DNA of 64,000 nt from JACDAN01 sp963827705 (GTDB lineage Bacteria > Actinomycetota > Thermoleophilia > Gaiellales > Gaiellaceae), in NCBI GenBank assembly GCA_963827705.1, contig CAWHBN010000013.1:359428-423427 (forward strand), written 5' to 3'. Under the pieces are notes generated by a model. That model saw only the letters and a list, made by a program, of their open reading frames with translations, had not been told where the DNA came from and did not search any database. Shown here one piece after another: positions 56,235-64,000 of the stretch (position 1 is the stretch's first letter; every line of letters begins with the position of its first letter). The translations under genes and the position numbers were made by a program.

Positions 56235-56293
56235 CTCGACGTTGTCCCGTCTAACGCTGTGAACACGATGCAAGCGCCGAAAGGAAACAGCTC

Positions 56294-57751
56294 ATGACCT
56301 CGCTGGACATGCGACGACGGTGGCTCGCCCTCTACGTCCTCTGCCTCGGCGATCTGATGATCGTCCTGGACGGCACGATCGTGAACGTCGCGCTGCCGTC
56401 GATCCGGGATGACCTCGGCTTCTCGCAGACGTCGCTCGCCTGGGTCGTGAACGCGTACCTGCTGACCTTCGGGGGCTTCTTGCTGCTCGGCGGCCGGCTG
56501 GGCGACCTCTTCGGCCACCGGCGCATGTTTCTGTCCGGCATCGGCCTCTTCACTGCCGCCTCGCTCGCGTGCGGTGTGGCCTCGTCGCAAGAATTCCTGA
56601 TCGCGGCGCGCGCGGTCCAGGGGCTCGGCGGCGCAGTCGTATCCGCGGTCGCGCTCTCGCTGCTGATGATGCTCTTCACCGAGCAGGCTGACCGCGCGAA
56701 GGCGATGGGTGTGTTCGGCTTCGTCCTCTCCGGCGGCGGGGTCGTCGGTGTGCTCGCCGGAGGAATCCTCACCGACCTGCTGAGCTGGCACTGGATCTTC
56801 CTCGTCAACCTGCCCATCGGCATCGCGGTCTTCCTGCTGACCCTCCGGCTGCTCCCGGCCGACGGCGAAGCAATGGCGACCGGGCGCGTGGACTATGCGG
56901 GTGCGATCACGGTCACGGGCGCACTGATGCTCGCCGTGTACGCGATCGTCAACGGCAACGAGCAGGGCTGGGGCTCGGCGCAGACTCTGGGGACCCTCGG
57001 GGCCGCTGTCGCGCTCATGGTCGTCTTCCTCCTGATCGAATCGCGGATCGCGAACCCACTGATGCCGCTCGGCATCTTCCGCAACCGCAGCGTCTCGACG
57101 GCCAACATCCTCGGCGCGCTGATGGCTGCCGGCCTGTTCGGCTACTTCTTCATGTCCGCTCTCTACATGCAGCTCGTGCTCGGCTACAGCCCGATGGAGG
57201 TCGGCCTCGCGTACCTCCCGGGCACCGTCCTCTGGGGCGCGTCGTCGCTCCTGCTGTCGGACCGCCTCGTGATGCGCTTCGGGATCAAGCCGCCGCTGAT
57301 CACAGGCCTCGGGCTGATGACGCTCGGCCTCCTCCTGTTCGCGCGGGTCCCGGTGGATGGCAGCTGGCTCGTCGACATCCTGCCGGCCACGCTCGCGGCG
57401 AGCCTCGGCGCGGGCATCGCCTTCAACCCGATCCTGCTGGCAGCCATGAGCGGCGTCGGCCAGGAGCAGGCCGGCCTGGCCTCAGGGGTCGTCAACACCG
57501 CCTTCATGATGGGCGGCGCGGTCGGGCTCGCCGCGCTCGCCGCCATCGCCGACTCGCGGACGCAGAGCCTCGCCGACTCCGGCGAGGGAGCGCTCGAGGC
57601 ACTGAACGGCGGCTACCAGCTCGCGTTCATGGTCGCCGCGATCTTCGTCGTGGGCTCCGCGGTCGTCGCCGCGACGCTTCCGCGGAGCGAGCCGATGGGC
57701 GCACACGCCGAAGAGCCGGCCGGCGTGCCGGCCGCCGCCGAGGCGGACTAG
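56294..57751 (+). CDS. MFS drug/metabolite exporter, DHA2 (EmrB/QacA) type
   Basis: 485 residues, about 14 membrane helices. LMIVLDGTIVNVALPSI is the DHA2 helix-1 motif, LGGRLGDLFGHRRMF is the MFS loop 2-3 motif, and LSGGGVVGVLAGGILTDLLSWHWIFLVNLPIGI is motif C of exporters. Proton-driven efflux of hydrophobic compounds is expected. The ATG follows AAAGGAAA. A 3' hairpin ends the unit. The 11-bp inverted repeat upstream is a probable control site. Confidence 0.94.
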   Translation: MTSLDMRRRWLALYVLCLGDLMIVLDGTIVNVALPSIRDDLGFSQTSLAWVVNAYLLTFGGFLLLGGRLGDLFGHRRMFLSGIGLFTAASLACGVASSQEFLIAARAVQGLGGAVVSAVALSLLMMLFTEQADRAKAMGVFGFVLSGGGVVGVLAGGILTDLLSWHWIFLVNLPIGIAVFLLTLRLLPADGEAMATGRVDYAGAITVTGALMLAVYAIVNGNEQGWGSAQTLGTLGAAVALMVVFLLIESRIANPLMPLGIFRNRSVSTANILGALMAAGLFGYFFMSALYMQLVLGYSPMEVGLAYLPGTVLWGASSLLLSDRLVMRFGIKPPLITGLGLMTLGLLLFARVPVDGSWLVDILPATLAASLGAGIAFNPILLAAMSGVGQEQAGLASGVVNTAFMMGGAVGLAALAAIADSRTQSLADSGEGALEALNGGYQLAFMVAAIFVVGSAVVAATLPRSEPMGAHAEEPAGVPAAAEAD

Positions 57752-57761
57752 CCGACGAGGC

Positions 57762-57787
57762 AGGGGTCCCGCCGCTGCGGGGCCCCT
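57762..57787 (+). terminator. Hairpin terminator after the MFS exporter
   Basis: Stem AGGGG-T-CCCGC / GCGGG-G-CCCCT with one mismatch and a 4-base loop, 10 bases after the stop. A second small dyad, CCCTGA...TCAGGG (57793-57810), follows before the ABC transporter ATG and may be regulatory. Confidence 0.5.
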
Positions 57788-57835
57788 CGAGGCCCTGACT
57801 ACGATCAGGGGGCGGGACGGAATCCCGCCAGACCC

Positions 57836-59596
57836 ATGGACCAGGCCTCCTCGGCAACCGTCGACGCCCCGCGCCGCTGGACCGGCGTCGTCCGCCTGCC
57901 CGAAGAGGACCCGGGCGTGCCCGACACGCGGTCGCCCGCTCGGCTCCTGCTCTGGGTCGGCCGCCACCAGATCCCGACGCTCGTCGCCGGCGTCTTCTTC
58001 GGCATTCTCTGGATGGTCGCCCAGTCGCTGATGCCCTTCGCGATCGGCCAGGCGATCGAGGACGGGATCGTGAACAGCGACAACCGCGCGCTCGCGGCGT
58101 GGGCTCTCGTGCTGCTCGGTCTCGGTGTCGTCCAGGCGGGGGCGGGGATCATGCGCCACCGCTACGCGGTCTTCAATTGGCTCCAGGCCTCCTTCCGCAT
58201 GGCGCAGGTCGTCTCCCACCACTCGGCGCGCTCGGGGCCTGCGGTGCGGGGCCGCCTCTCGACGGGCGAGGTCGTCGCGACGGTTTCGAACGACGCGATG
58301 CGCGCGGGCGGCGCGTTCGACATCACGGCGCGGCTCTCGGGCTCGATCGTGGCCTACGTCGTCGTCGCCGCCATCCTGCTCTCGGCCTCGTTCGTGCTCG
58401 GGCTCGTGGTGCTCGTCGGAGTGCCTGTGCTCGTGCTGCTCCTCGGGTTCGTGATCAAGCCGCTCCAGGAGCGGCAGCGGGTCCAGCGCGAGGAGGTCGG
58501 CAAGCTGACGGCGCTCGGGGCGGACACCGCCGCCGGCCTGCGGGTGCTGCGCGGGATCGGCGGCGAGCAGGCCTTCTACGACCGCTATCGCCACCGCTCC
58601 CAGGAGGTCCGCCACGCCGGCGTCCGCGTCGCCCTCCCGCAATCCACGCTCGACGCAGCACAGGTCTTCGTCCCGGGGCTCTTCGTCGTGGTCGTCACCT
58701 GGCTCGGCGCGCGGTTCGCGGTGTCCGGGCGGATCGACGTCGGCGAGCTCGTCGCGTTCTATGGGTACGCGGCGTTCCTCGTCATCCCGCTGAGAACTGC
58801 CGCGGAGGCGGTGGACAAGATCACGCGCGCGTTCGTCGGCGCCCGGCGCATGCTCGACGTGCTGAACGTCGAGCCGCACGTCGCCGATCCCGAGTCGCCC
58901 GCCGCCGAGCCGCCGTCGGGCGTCCCTTTGAGAGACGAGCGCTCGGGCCTCGTCGTCGAGCCCGGGCTTGTCACCTGCATCGTCTCCTCCCGGCCGCACG
59001 AGTCGACGGCGATCGCGGACCGGCTCGGACGGTTCGGGAAGGGCAGCGGCGTGCTGCTCGGCGAGACCCCGCTCGAGGATCTCTGCCTGAGCGACGTCCG
59101 CCGCCGGATCGTCGTCAGCGAAGCCGATCCTGTTCTCTTCGCCGGGACCCTGCGTTCCGAGCTCGATCCCTGGGGCCGCGCGGACGACGAGGACATCCTC
59201 CATGCGATCTCCGTCGCGAATGCCGAGGACGTCCTGGAGGCTCTTCCCGAGGGGCTGGACGCTGACATCGACGAGCGCGGCCGGTCGTTCTCGGGCGGGC
59301 AGCGCCAGCGGCTCGTCCTGGCGCGCGCGCTGCTCGCCGACCCCGAGGTGCTCGTCCTCGTGGAGCCGACGAGCGCCGTCGACGCCCACACCGAGGTGAG
59401 GATCGCCCGCCGGCTCCGGGACGCGCGGGCGGGGCGGACGACCGTGATCGCCACGACAAGCCCGCTCGTGCTCGACCAGGCGGACAGAGTCGTCCTCATC
59501 CGCGGCGGCCGCGTCGTCGCCGAGGGGACCCACCGCGAGCTGCTCGCCGACCGCCCGGACTACCGCGACACGGTCACGCGTGGGGAGGACCTGTGA
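57836..59596 (+). CDS. ABC exporter half-transporter with degenerate nucleotide site
   Basis: 586 residues: six-helix type I exporter membrane domain (residues about 35-330) and an ATPase domain. The signature SFSGGQRQRLVLARALL (about residue 484) is intact, but the Walker A site reads TCIVSSRPHESTAI with no GxxGxGK[S/T], and Walker B is VLVLVEPTSAVD with Val in place of the metal Asp. The subunit cannot bind ATP normally at its own site. It overlaps its partner by a GTGA. Together they form a heterodimer with one working site. Substrate unknown; lipid, peptide or drug export is typical. Confidence 0.92.
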   Translation: MDQASSATVDAPRRWTGVVRLPEEDPGVPDTRSPARLLLWVGRHQIPTLVAGVFFGILWMVAQSLMPFAIGQAIEDGIVNSDNRALAAWALVLLGLGVVQAGAGIMRHRYAVFNWLQASFRMAQVVSHHSARSGPAVRGRLSTGEVVATVSNDAMRAGGAFDITARLSGSIVAYVVVAAILLSASFVLGLVVLVGVPVLVLLLGFVIKPLQERQRVQREEVGKLTALGADTAAGLRVLRGIGGEQAFYDRYRHRSQEVRHAGVRVALPQSTLDAAQVFVPGLFVVVVTWLGARFAVSGRIDVGELVAFYGYAAFLVIPLRTAAEAVDKITRAFVGARRMLDVLNVEPHVADPESPAAEPPSGVPLRDERSGLVVEPGLVTCIVSSRPHESTAIADRLGRFGKGSGVLLGETPLEDLCLSDVRRRIVVSEADPVLFAGTLRSELDPWGRADDEDILHAISVANAEDVLEALPEGLDADIDERGRSFSGGQRQRLVLARALLADPEVLVLVEPTSAVDAHTEVRIARRLRDARAGRTTVIATTSPLVLDQADRVVLIRGGRVVAEGTHRELLADRPDYRDTVTRGEDL

Positions 59597-61335
59597 GCGA
59601 GCTCCTTCCGATCGCCGACGGGCCCGAGCTTCGGAGCCAGGCCCGGTTGCTCGCGGGCAGGCACAGGCGGGCGCTGCTCGGGATGCTCGGCCTGCACGCC
59701 GCGGCGGCGGCGGCGGGTCTCGCGGGACCGGCACTGCTCGGCCGGCTCGTGCAGTCCGTCCAGGACGGGACGACGCAAGCGTACGTCGACAAGCTCGTGC
59801 TGGTCCTCGCCGTGTTCCTCCTCGCGCAGACGGCGCTGACCTGGCTCGCTCGGCGCGCCTCGTTCGTGATCGCGGAGGAGATCTTCGCCGAGCTTCGGGA
59901 GGACTTCATGCGCCGCGTGCTCGGCCTGCCGCTCTCGACGGTCGAGCGGGCCGGGACCGGCGACCTCATCTCCCGGACGACCGCCGATGTCGACTCGCTG
60001 GCCCGGACGATCCGCTTCGCCGTCCCCGAGACGCTGATCGCGGCCGTGACGACCGTCCTGACCGTTGGTGCGGCGTTCTGGGTCAACCCGATCGCGGCGC
60101 TGCCCTGCCTCACGGGTATCCCCGCTCTGTGGATCGGCACGCGTTGGTACCTCAAGCGCGCGCCGGACGCGTATCTCTGGGAGCGCGCGACCTACGCGAC
60201 GCTCGCCGGGCGAGTGGGGGAGACGGTCGAGGGCGGCCGGACGATCGACGCGCTCGGCCTGCGGGAGGAGCGCGTCGACCGGATCGACGCCGACCTGGAG
60301 GACGCATATCGGGCCGAGCGGCGGACGCTTCGGCTCCGCACGATCTGGTTCCCGACGGCGGAGTTCTCCTATGTGCTGCCGGTGGCCGCGGCGCTTGCCT
60401 GGGGCGGTTGGCTCGTCTCGAACGGGAACGCCACGATCGGCGAGGTGACCGCGATCTCGCTCTACGTCGTGCAGCTCGCCGACCCGGTCGACCGGCTGGT
60501 CTCGTGGTTGGACGAGATCCAGGTCGGCGCGACCTCGTTCGCCCGCCTCGTCGGGATCGCACGGGTGCCGCCGGACCGGACGGCGACGGACGAGGAGCCC
60601 GAGGGCGACGACCTGACGGCGCGAGACGTGCGCTACGCGTACATCGCCGACCGGGACGTCCTGCACGGGATCGACCTCGACCTAGCGCCGGGCGAGCGAG
60701 TCGCCGTGGTCGGGCCTTCGGGCGCAGGCAAGTCCACGCTCGGACGCCTGCTGGCAGGCATCCACCCGCCGCGCGTGGGCCGCGTCGAGGTCGGCGGCGT
60801 CCGGCTCGTCGACCTCCCGCTCGACACACTGCGGAAGGAGGTCGCGCTCGTAACGCAGGAGCAGCACGTCTTCGTCGGGACCCTTGCGGAGAACCTCCGG
60901 CTCGCGAGACCCGGCGCCTCGGACGAGCAGCTGCGTCAGGCGCTCGACGCCGTCGACGCGCTCAGGTGGACGGAGGCGCTGCCAGACGGGCTCGAGACGG
61001 TGGTCGGCGCGGGCGGACGGCCGCTGACGCCGGCGCAGGCGCAGCAGCTCGCTCTCGCCAGGCTCGTCCTCGCGGACCCGCACACGCTCGTCCTCGACGA
61101 GGCGACCTCGCTGCTCGACCCGCGCGCGGCCCGTCACCTGGAGCGGTCGCTCGGCTCGGTGCTCGAAGGCCGAACGGTCGTCGCGATTGCGCACAGGCTT
61201 CACACGGCGCACGACGCCGATCGCGTCGCTGTGGTGGAGGAGGGCCTGCTCGCCGAGGTCGGCACCCACGACGAGCTCGTGGAGCGGGAAGGCTCCTATG
61301 CCTCACTCTGGGATTCGTGGCACGGCGACCGCTAG
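59593..61335 (+). CDS. ABC exporter half-transporter with intact Walker motifs and degenerate signature
   Basis: 580 residues. Membrane domain, then an ATPase with Walker A VVGPSGAGKSTLG (about residue 374), Walker B LVLDEATSLLD (about 499) and H-loop IAHRLHT, all canonical. The ABC signature, which should read LSGGQ, is PLTPAQAQQLALARL. In the head-to-tail dimer this faulty signature faces the faulty Walker A of the partner, leaving one full catalytic site made of this Walker pair and the partner signature. The GTG start overlaps the first gene. Confidence 0.93.
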   Translation: MSELLPIADGPELRSQARLLAGRHRRALLGMLGLHAAAAAAGLAGPALLGRLVQSVQDGTTQAYVDKLVLVLAVFLLAQTALTWLARRASFVIAEEIFAELREDFMRRVLGLPLSTVERAGTGDLISRTTADVDSLARTIRFAVPETLIAAVTTVLTVGAAFWVNPIAALPCLTGIPALWIGTRWYLKRAPDAYLWERATYATLAGRVGETVEGGRTIDALGLREERVDRIDADLEDAYRAERRTLRLRTIWFPTAEFSYVLPVAAALAWGGWLVSNGNATIGEVTAISLYVVQLADPVDRLVSWLDEIQVGATSFARLVGIARVPPDRTATDEEPEGDDLTARDVRYAYIADRDVLHGIDLDLAPGERVAVVGPSGAGKSTLGRLLAGIHPPRVGRVEVGGVRLVDLPLDTLRKEVALVTQEQHVFVGTLAENLRLARPGASDEQLRQALDAVDALRWTEALPDGLETVVGAGGRPLTPAQAQQLALARLVLADPHTLVLDEATSLLDPRAARHLERSLGSVLEGRTVVAIAHRLHTAHDADRVAVVEEGLLAEVGTHDELVEREGSYASLWDSWHGDR

Positions 61336-61358
61336 TCGGCCGCGTCGGCAGGCGAGCG

Positions 61359-62159
61359 CTACTCCACGACGACGTTCTCGATGCCCGGCTGAGGCGGCGG
61401 CACCTGCGGATCCATCCGCTCGAGCGCGGCGACGAGAAGCTGTGCCACCGCGAGCGCCTTGACCCAGTTGCGGTCCGCGGGGACGACGTACCAGGGCGCC
61501 CAATCGGTCGATGTCTCGGTGATCGCTTCCTCGTAAGCGTCGACGTAGTCGTCGAATCGCTTCCTGACGTCGAGGTCCTCGAGTCGGAACTTCCAGCGCT
61601 TCTCCGGATCGTCGATGCGTTCCTGGAATCGCTTTCGTTGCTCCTCCTTCGAGACGTTGAGGAAGACCTTCACGATCGTCGTTCCCTCGTCCGTGAGCAT
61701 CCGCTCCCACTTCCGGACATGGCTCGGGCGTCGCCGCCAGACGGTCTCGGGCGCGAGGCCCATGATCCGAACGGTGACGATGTCCTCGTAGTGCGAGCGG
61801 TTGAAGATGCCGAGCTCGCCGCGCGCCGGGAGGGCCGCGTGGACGCGCCAGAGGTAGTCGTGCGCGAGCTCAGTGGTGGTTGGCGCCTTGAAGGAGACGG
61901 CGCGACAGCCCAGCGGGTTCAGCCCCTTGAAGACCGAGCGGATGACGCCGTCCTTTCCCGACGCGTCAATCCCCTGGAGCACCAGGAGCAGGCTTCGGGT
62001 GCCTTCGGCATAGAGGCGTTGCTGGAAGACGTCGAGGCGCTCGTGCAGGTCGGCGAGCCGCTTCTTACCCTGATCCTTGTCGAGCCCGAAGGTCGCATCC
62101 GTGCTGCGCTCGCGAAGGCGCGCATCCGTCCCCGGCTCCACCAGTAGCTGATCGATCAC
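61359..62159 (-). CDS. Polyphosphate kinase 2 (PPK2) family protein
   Basis: 266 residues of the PPK2 class. Walker A GIDASGKDGVIRSVFKGLNP, the GIFNRSHYEDIVTVRIMGL lid region and FLNVSKEEQRKRFQERIDDPEKRWKF are characteristic. The enzyme phosphorylates nucleotides with polyphosphate; one-domain forms include AMP and ADP phosphorylators, not separable by eye. GTG 62159 starts MIDQLLVEPG. The ppx/gppA gene elsewhere in the window degrades the same polymer. It lies downstream of the MarR gene on the same strand with a 44-base gap. Confidence 0.9.
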   Translation of the reverse strand: MIDQLLVEPGTDARLRERSTDATFGLDKDQGKKRLADLHERLDVFQQRLYAEGTRSLLLVLQGIDASGKDGVIRSVFKGLNPLGCRAVSFKAPTTTELAHDYLWRVHAALPARGELGIFNRSHYEDIVTVRIMGLAPETVWRRRPSHVRKWERMLTDEGTTIVKVFLNVSKEEQRKRFQERIDDPEKRWKFRLEDLDVRKRFDDYVDAYEEAITETSTDWAPWYVVPADRNWVKALAVAQLLVAALERMDPQVPPPQPGIENVVVE

Positions 62160-62203
62160 GAGCCCAGATGACTGACCTGCCGCCGCACGATCGGAGGTCG
62201 TGC

Positions 62204-62656
62204 TCAGTCGACGTTGCAGTCTTCGCCGACTGCGTTCTCGGCGCCCGGCAGCCGCCCGAGCAGGTCGGCGAGCTGTTTGAGCTCGTCCCCATCGAAGCGC
62301 TCCTCGAAAAGCGCCCGAACCTCGGCGAAGTGTGACTCCGCAGCCTCTTCGAGCTTGTCCCGCCCTTCATCGGTGATCACGGCGTAGACGACCCGGCGGT
62401 CGCTCGAGCACGCAGCCCGGTCGACGTAGCCGGCCGCCTCGAGCCCGTCGAGTAGGCGGGTGACGCCGGATGCCGTGAGCAGCAGCTCCTCCGAGAGGTC
62501 GACGCGCCGCATCCGCCCGTCGTCCGCGCGCGCGAGTCGCATCAGCGCCTCGTAGTCGTTGATCGTCAAACCGTGCTGGGCGAGCAGGCTGCCGCTCAGC
62601 GCACGGGTTGTCGCCGCGTGCGCCTGGAGCAGGCGCACCCACGCATCCAGACTCAC
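62204..62656 (-). CDS. MarR-family transcriptional regulator
   Basis: About 150 residues with the winged-helix MarR pattern: HGLTINDYEALMRLARADDGRMRRVDLSEELLLTASGVTRLLDGLEAAGYVDRAACSSDRRVVYAVITDEGRDKLEEA. The wing RDRR-type loop appears as SSDRRVVYA. GTG 62656 is a reasonable start just before DAWVRLLQAHA; GTG 62677 or TTG 62689 upstream are also open. It is divergent from YceI. Repeated ACTCAA/TTGAGT boxes between them are likely its operator. Confidence 0.85.
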   Translation of the reverse strand: MSLDAWVRLLQAHAATTRALSGSLLAQHGLTINDYEALMRLARADDGRMRRVDLSEELLLTASGVTRLLDGLEAAGYVDRAACSSDRRVVYAVITDEGRDKLEEAAESHFAEVRALFEERFDGDELKQLADLLGRLPGAENAVGEDCNVD

Positions 62657-62677
62657 AGACCGTTGTGTGCTCAACAC

Positions 62678-62706
62678 TTGACGACTCAATCTTTCCTCGC
62701 TACCAT
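62678..62706 (+). promoter_or_regulatory. yceI promoter with repeated ACTCAA boxes
   Basis: TTGACG (62678-62683) and TACCAT (62701-62706) are 17 bases apart. ACTCAA occurs at 62684-62689, 62716-62721 and 62731-62736, the last two 15 bases apart and just before the AAGGAGG ribosome site; these are candidate MarR binding sites. Confidence 0.5.
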
Positions 62707-62748
62707 TGCTTGCGGACTCAACTATAGCGTACTCAAGGAGGTACCGCA

Positions 62749-63294
62749 ATGAGCACCACCACCGAAATTCGCCAGACGCTGACGGGCACCTGGGAGCTCG
62801 ACCCGGTTCACTCGTCGGTGGGATTCGAGGTTCCCTACCTCGTCGGCACGTTCAAGGGCCAGTTCCGCGAGGTTCAGGCCAAGCTCGCGGTCGACGACTC
62901 AGAGGCGACCCTCGAGGGCGGGGCCAACGTCGCGAGCGTCGACGTCAAGGACGAGAACCTCGCGGCGCACCTGCAGTCGCCGGATTTCTTCGACGCGGAG
63001 CGCCATCCCGAGCTTCGCTTCACGGCGAACGACATCGATCTCGAGAGCGCGACCGTGCGTGCCCGCGGCGAGCTCACGATCAAGGGCATCACGAAGCCGG
63101 TCGAGGTGACCGGAACGCTGACCGCTCCGATCGTCGACGCCTACGGCAACGAGCGGATCGGCCTCGAGCTCTCGACCACGGTGAATCGCCACGACTTCGG
63201 CGTCAGCTGGAATGTCCCGCTGCCGACGGGTCAGCAGTCAGTCGGCGACGAGGTCAAGATCGTCGCCGAGCTCTACTTCGTGAGGGCCGCCTAA
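62749..63294 (+). CDS. YceI-family lipid-binding-like protein
   Basis: 181 residues. The YceI fold is a lipocalin-like barrel that binds isoprenoid-type lipids. Signatures: GTWELDPVHSSVGFEVPYLVGTFKGQF, VASVDVKDENLAAHLQSPDFFDAERHPELRFTA, and GELTIKGITKPVEVTGTL. No signal peptide, so it is cytoplasmic, unlike E. coli YceI. A strong AAGGAGG lies 7 bases before the ATG. The FMN reductase gene follows after 4 bases. Confidence 0.93.
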   Translation: MSTTTEIRQTLTGTWELDPVHSSVGFEVPYLVGTFKGQFREVQAKLAVDDSEATLEGGANVASVDVKDENLAAHLQSPDFFDAERHPELRFTANDIDLESATVRARGELTIKGITKPVEVTGTLTAPIVDAYGNERIGLELSTTVNRHDFGVSWNVPLPTGQQSVGDEVKIVAELYFVRAA

Positions 63295-63298
63295 CCCG

Positions 63299-63865
63299 AT
63301 GAAGGTCCTCGGTCTCTCGGGCAGCCTGCGGGACGCGTCCTACAACTCGATGCTGCTTCGTGCTGCGGCGGAGCTGTTGCCGCACGACGTGGAGTTCGAG
63401 CCGTGGGACGGGCTCAAGGCGATCCCGCCCTACGACGAGGACGACGACGTCGAGCCGGCGCCGGCTTCGGTCGCTGCGCTTCGCGCGGCGATCGCCGGCG
63501 CCGACGCCGTCCTCATTGCGACGCCGGAGTACAACGCCTCGATTCCCGGAGCCCTGAAGAACGCGCTGGACTGGGTCTCGAGGCCGCTCCGGTCGAACCC
63601 GCTGCGGAACAAGCCCGCCGCGGTCATCGGGGCGAGCACCGGCGCGTTCGGAGCAGTCTGGGCGCAGGCCGAGCTGCGAAAGGTCCTCGGCACGATCGGA
63701 GCGCGCGTACTCGAAGGCGATGTCGCCGTCGGGCACGCGCCGACCCGGTTCGACGAGAAGGGACGGCTGACCGACGAGCAGCTGCTCGAGCAGCTACAGG
63801 AGGTCCTTTCCGGGCTCGTCGGCGAGCGTTCTTCCCTCCCGAGTACGCTCCGCGCCACTGCCTGA
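63299..63865 (+). CDS. NADPH-dependent FMN reductase
   Basis: 188 residues of the flavodoxin-like NADPH:FMN/quinone reductase family. LGLSGSLRDASYNSMLLRAA binds the FMN phosphate; ATPEYNASIPGALKNALDWVSRP is the family signature; VIGASTGAFGAVWAQAELRKVLGTIGARVL follows. It should reduce flavins or quinones, fitting redox stress control by the MarR gene. The stop overlaps the next ATG in a TGATG. Confidence 0.92.
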   Translation: MKVLGLSGSLRDASYNSMLLRAAAELLPHDVEFEPWDGLKAIPPYDEDDDVEPAPASVAALRAAIAGADAVLIATPEYNASIPGALKNALDWVSRPLRSNPLRNKPAAVIGASTGAFGAVWAQAELRKVLGTIGARVLEGDVAVGHAPTRFDEKGRLTDEQLLEQLQEVLSGLVGERSSLPSTLRATA

Positions 63866-64000
63866 TGCGTATCGAGTCGTCCGTCACGGCGGTCACATGG
63901 CTCCCGTTCAGCGTGCTCGACGCGATGCCGAACCTTCCCCTCGGGATCGCGCTGGCGCACTTCGACGAGCCGCCGCCCCAGCCGCTCTGCGACGTCGATC
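63865..64000 (+). CDS. Start of an unrecognised gene, cut by the window edge
   Basis: 45 codons are visible from the ATG at 63865, beginning MRIESSVTAVTWLPFSVLDAMP with NLPLGIALAHFDEPPPQPLCDVD to the edge. No domain can be named. The TGATG overlap with the FMN reductase stop argues for a real, co-translated gene. Confidence 0.6.
   Translation, partial: MRIESSVTAVTWLPFSVLDAMPNLPLGIALAHFDEPPPQPLCDVD

Overview
The window is GC-rich, almost fully coding chromosomal DNA. It uses many GTG and TTG starts and tight ATGA, GTGA and TTGA overlaps. The gene families point to an actinobacterium: a paired helicase-nuclease system, a C1:U72 initiator tRNA, an actinobacterial LexA box, a SigG-type sigma factor and class III cyclase/ATPase regulators. 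My best guess is a soil lineage of the Thermoleophilia type, such as Gaiellales or Solirubrobacterales; this is inference from gene content only. I see no insertion sequence, prophage, integrase, CRISPR array or rRNA operon.

Layout. 0-9.6 kb: the tail of dprA, an amine-oxidase-like flavoprotein, a VOC protein, a three-subunit proton-translocating transhydrogenase operon (pntA1-pntA2-pntB) coupled to an ornithine cyclodeaminase-like gene, an HD-GYP remnant, an SDR, an isocitrate/isopropylmalate dehydrogenase, topoisomerase IB and a small zinc-ribbon protein. 9.6-16.6 kb: a recombination/repair operon of two RecB-family helicase-nuclease subunits and endonuclease III. 16.6-29.1 kb: housekeeping genes (trxB, a release-factor-like baeRF gene, aconitase, rmuC, glutamate dehydrogenase, a CBS protein, ppx/gppA, msrA) with tRNA-Leu(UAA) and initiator tRNA. 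29.1-39.5 kb: a PAP2 membrane protein, a large secreted GH15 glucodextranase-like enzyme, a cyclase-family hydrolase, a nucleotidyl cyclase/ATPase regulator, a flavin monooxygenase and a truncated hemoglobin. 39.5-51.1 kb: accessory oxidoreductases and regulators, including a MerR-arsenate-reductase fusion heading an operon with a HIT protein and an APC permease. 51.1-64 kb: a LexA-box-controlled exonuclease/GIY-YIG repair nuclease, a cupin, a DUF4394 protein facing a SigG-type sigma factor, a STAS protein, an MFS exporter, a heterodimeric ABC exporter, PPK2, and MarR/YceI/FMN-reductase genes.

Three patterns cut across the window. First, many genes carry a TANNNT -10 hexamer only 6-9 nt before the start codon, which suggests widespread leaderless transcription. 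Second, seven genes (nth, ppx, PAP2, GH15, cyclase-ATPase, truncated hemoglobin, hydrolase-cyclase) are broken by one-base indels, mostly in short homopolymers. This looks more like residual assembly error than decay, so those genes are annotated as whole loci. Third, two real remnants (an HD-GYP domain and a sigma-factor SnoaL tail) show genuine gene loss.

The most unusual items are the MerR-ArsC single-chain fusion with a classic 19-bp-spacer promoter, the ABC pair with complementary damage to its nucleotide sites, the SOS box lying over the start of the exonuclease-GIY-YIG gene, and the two-subunit helicase-nuclease in which both nuclease domains keep an iron-sulfur cysteine set.
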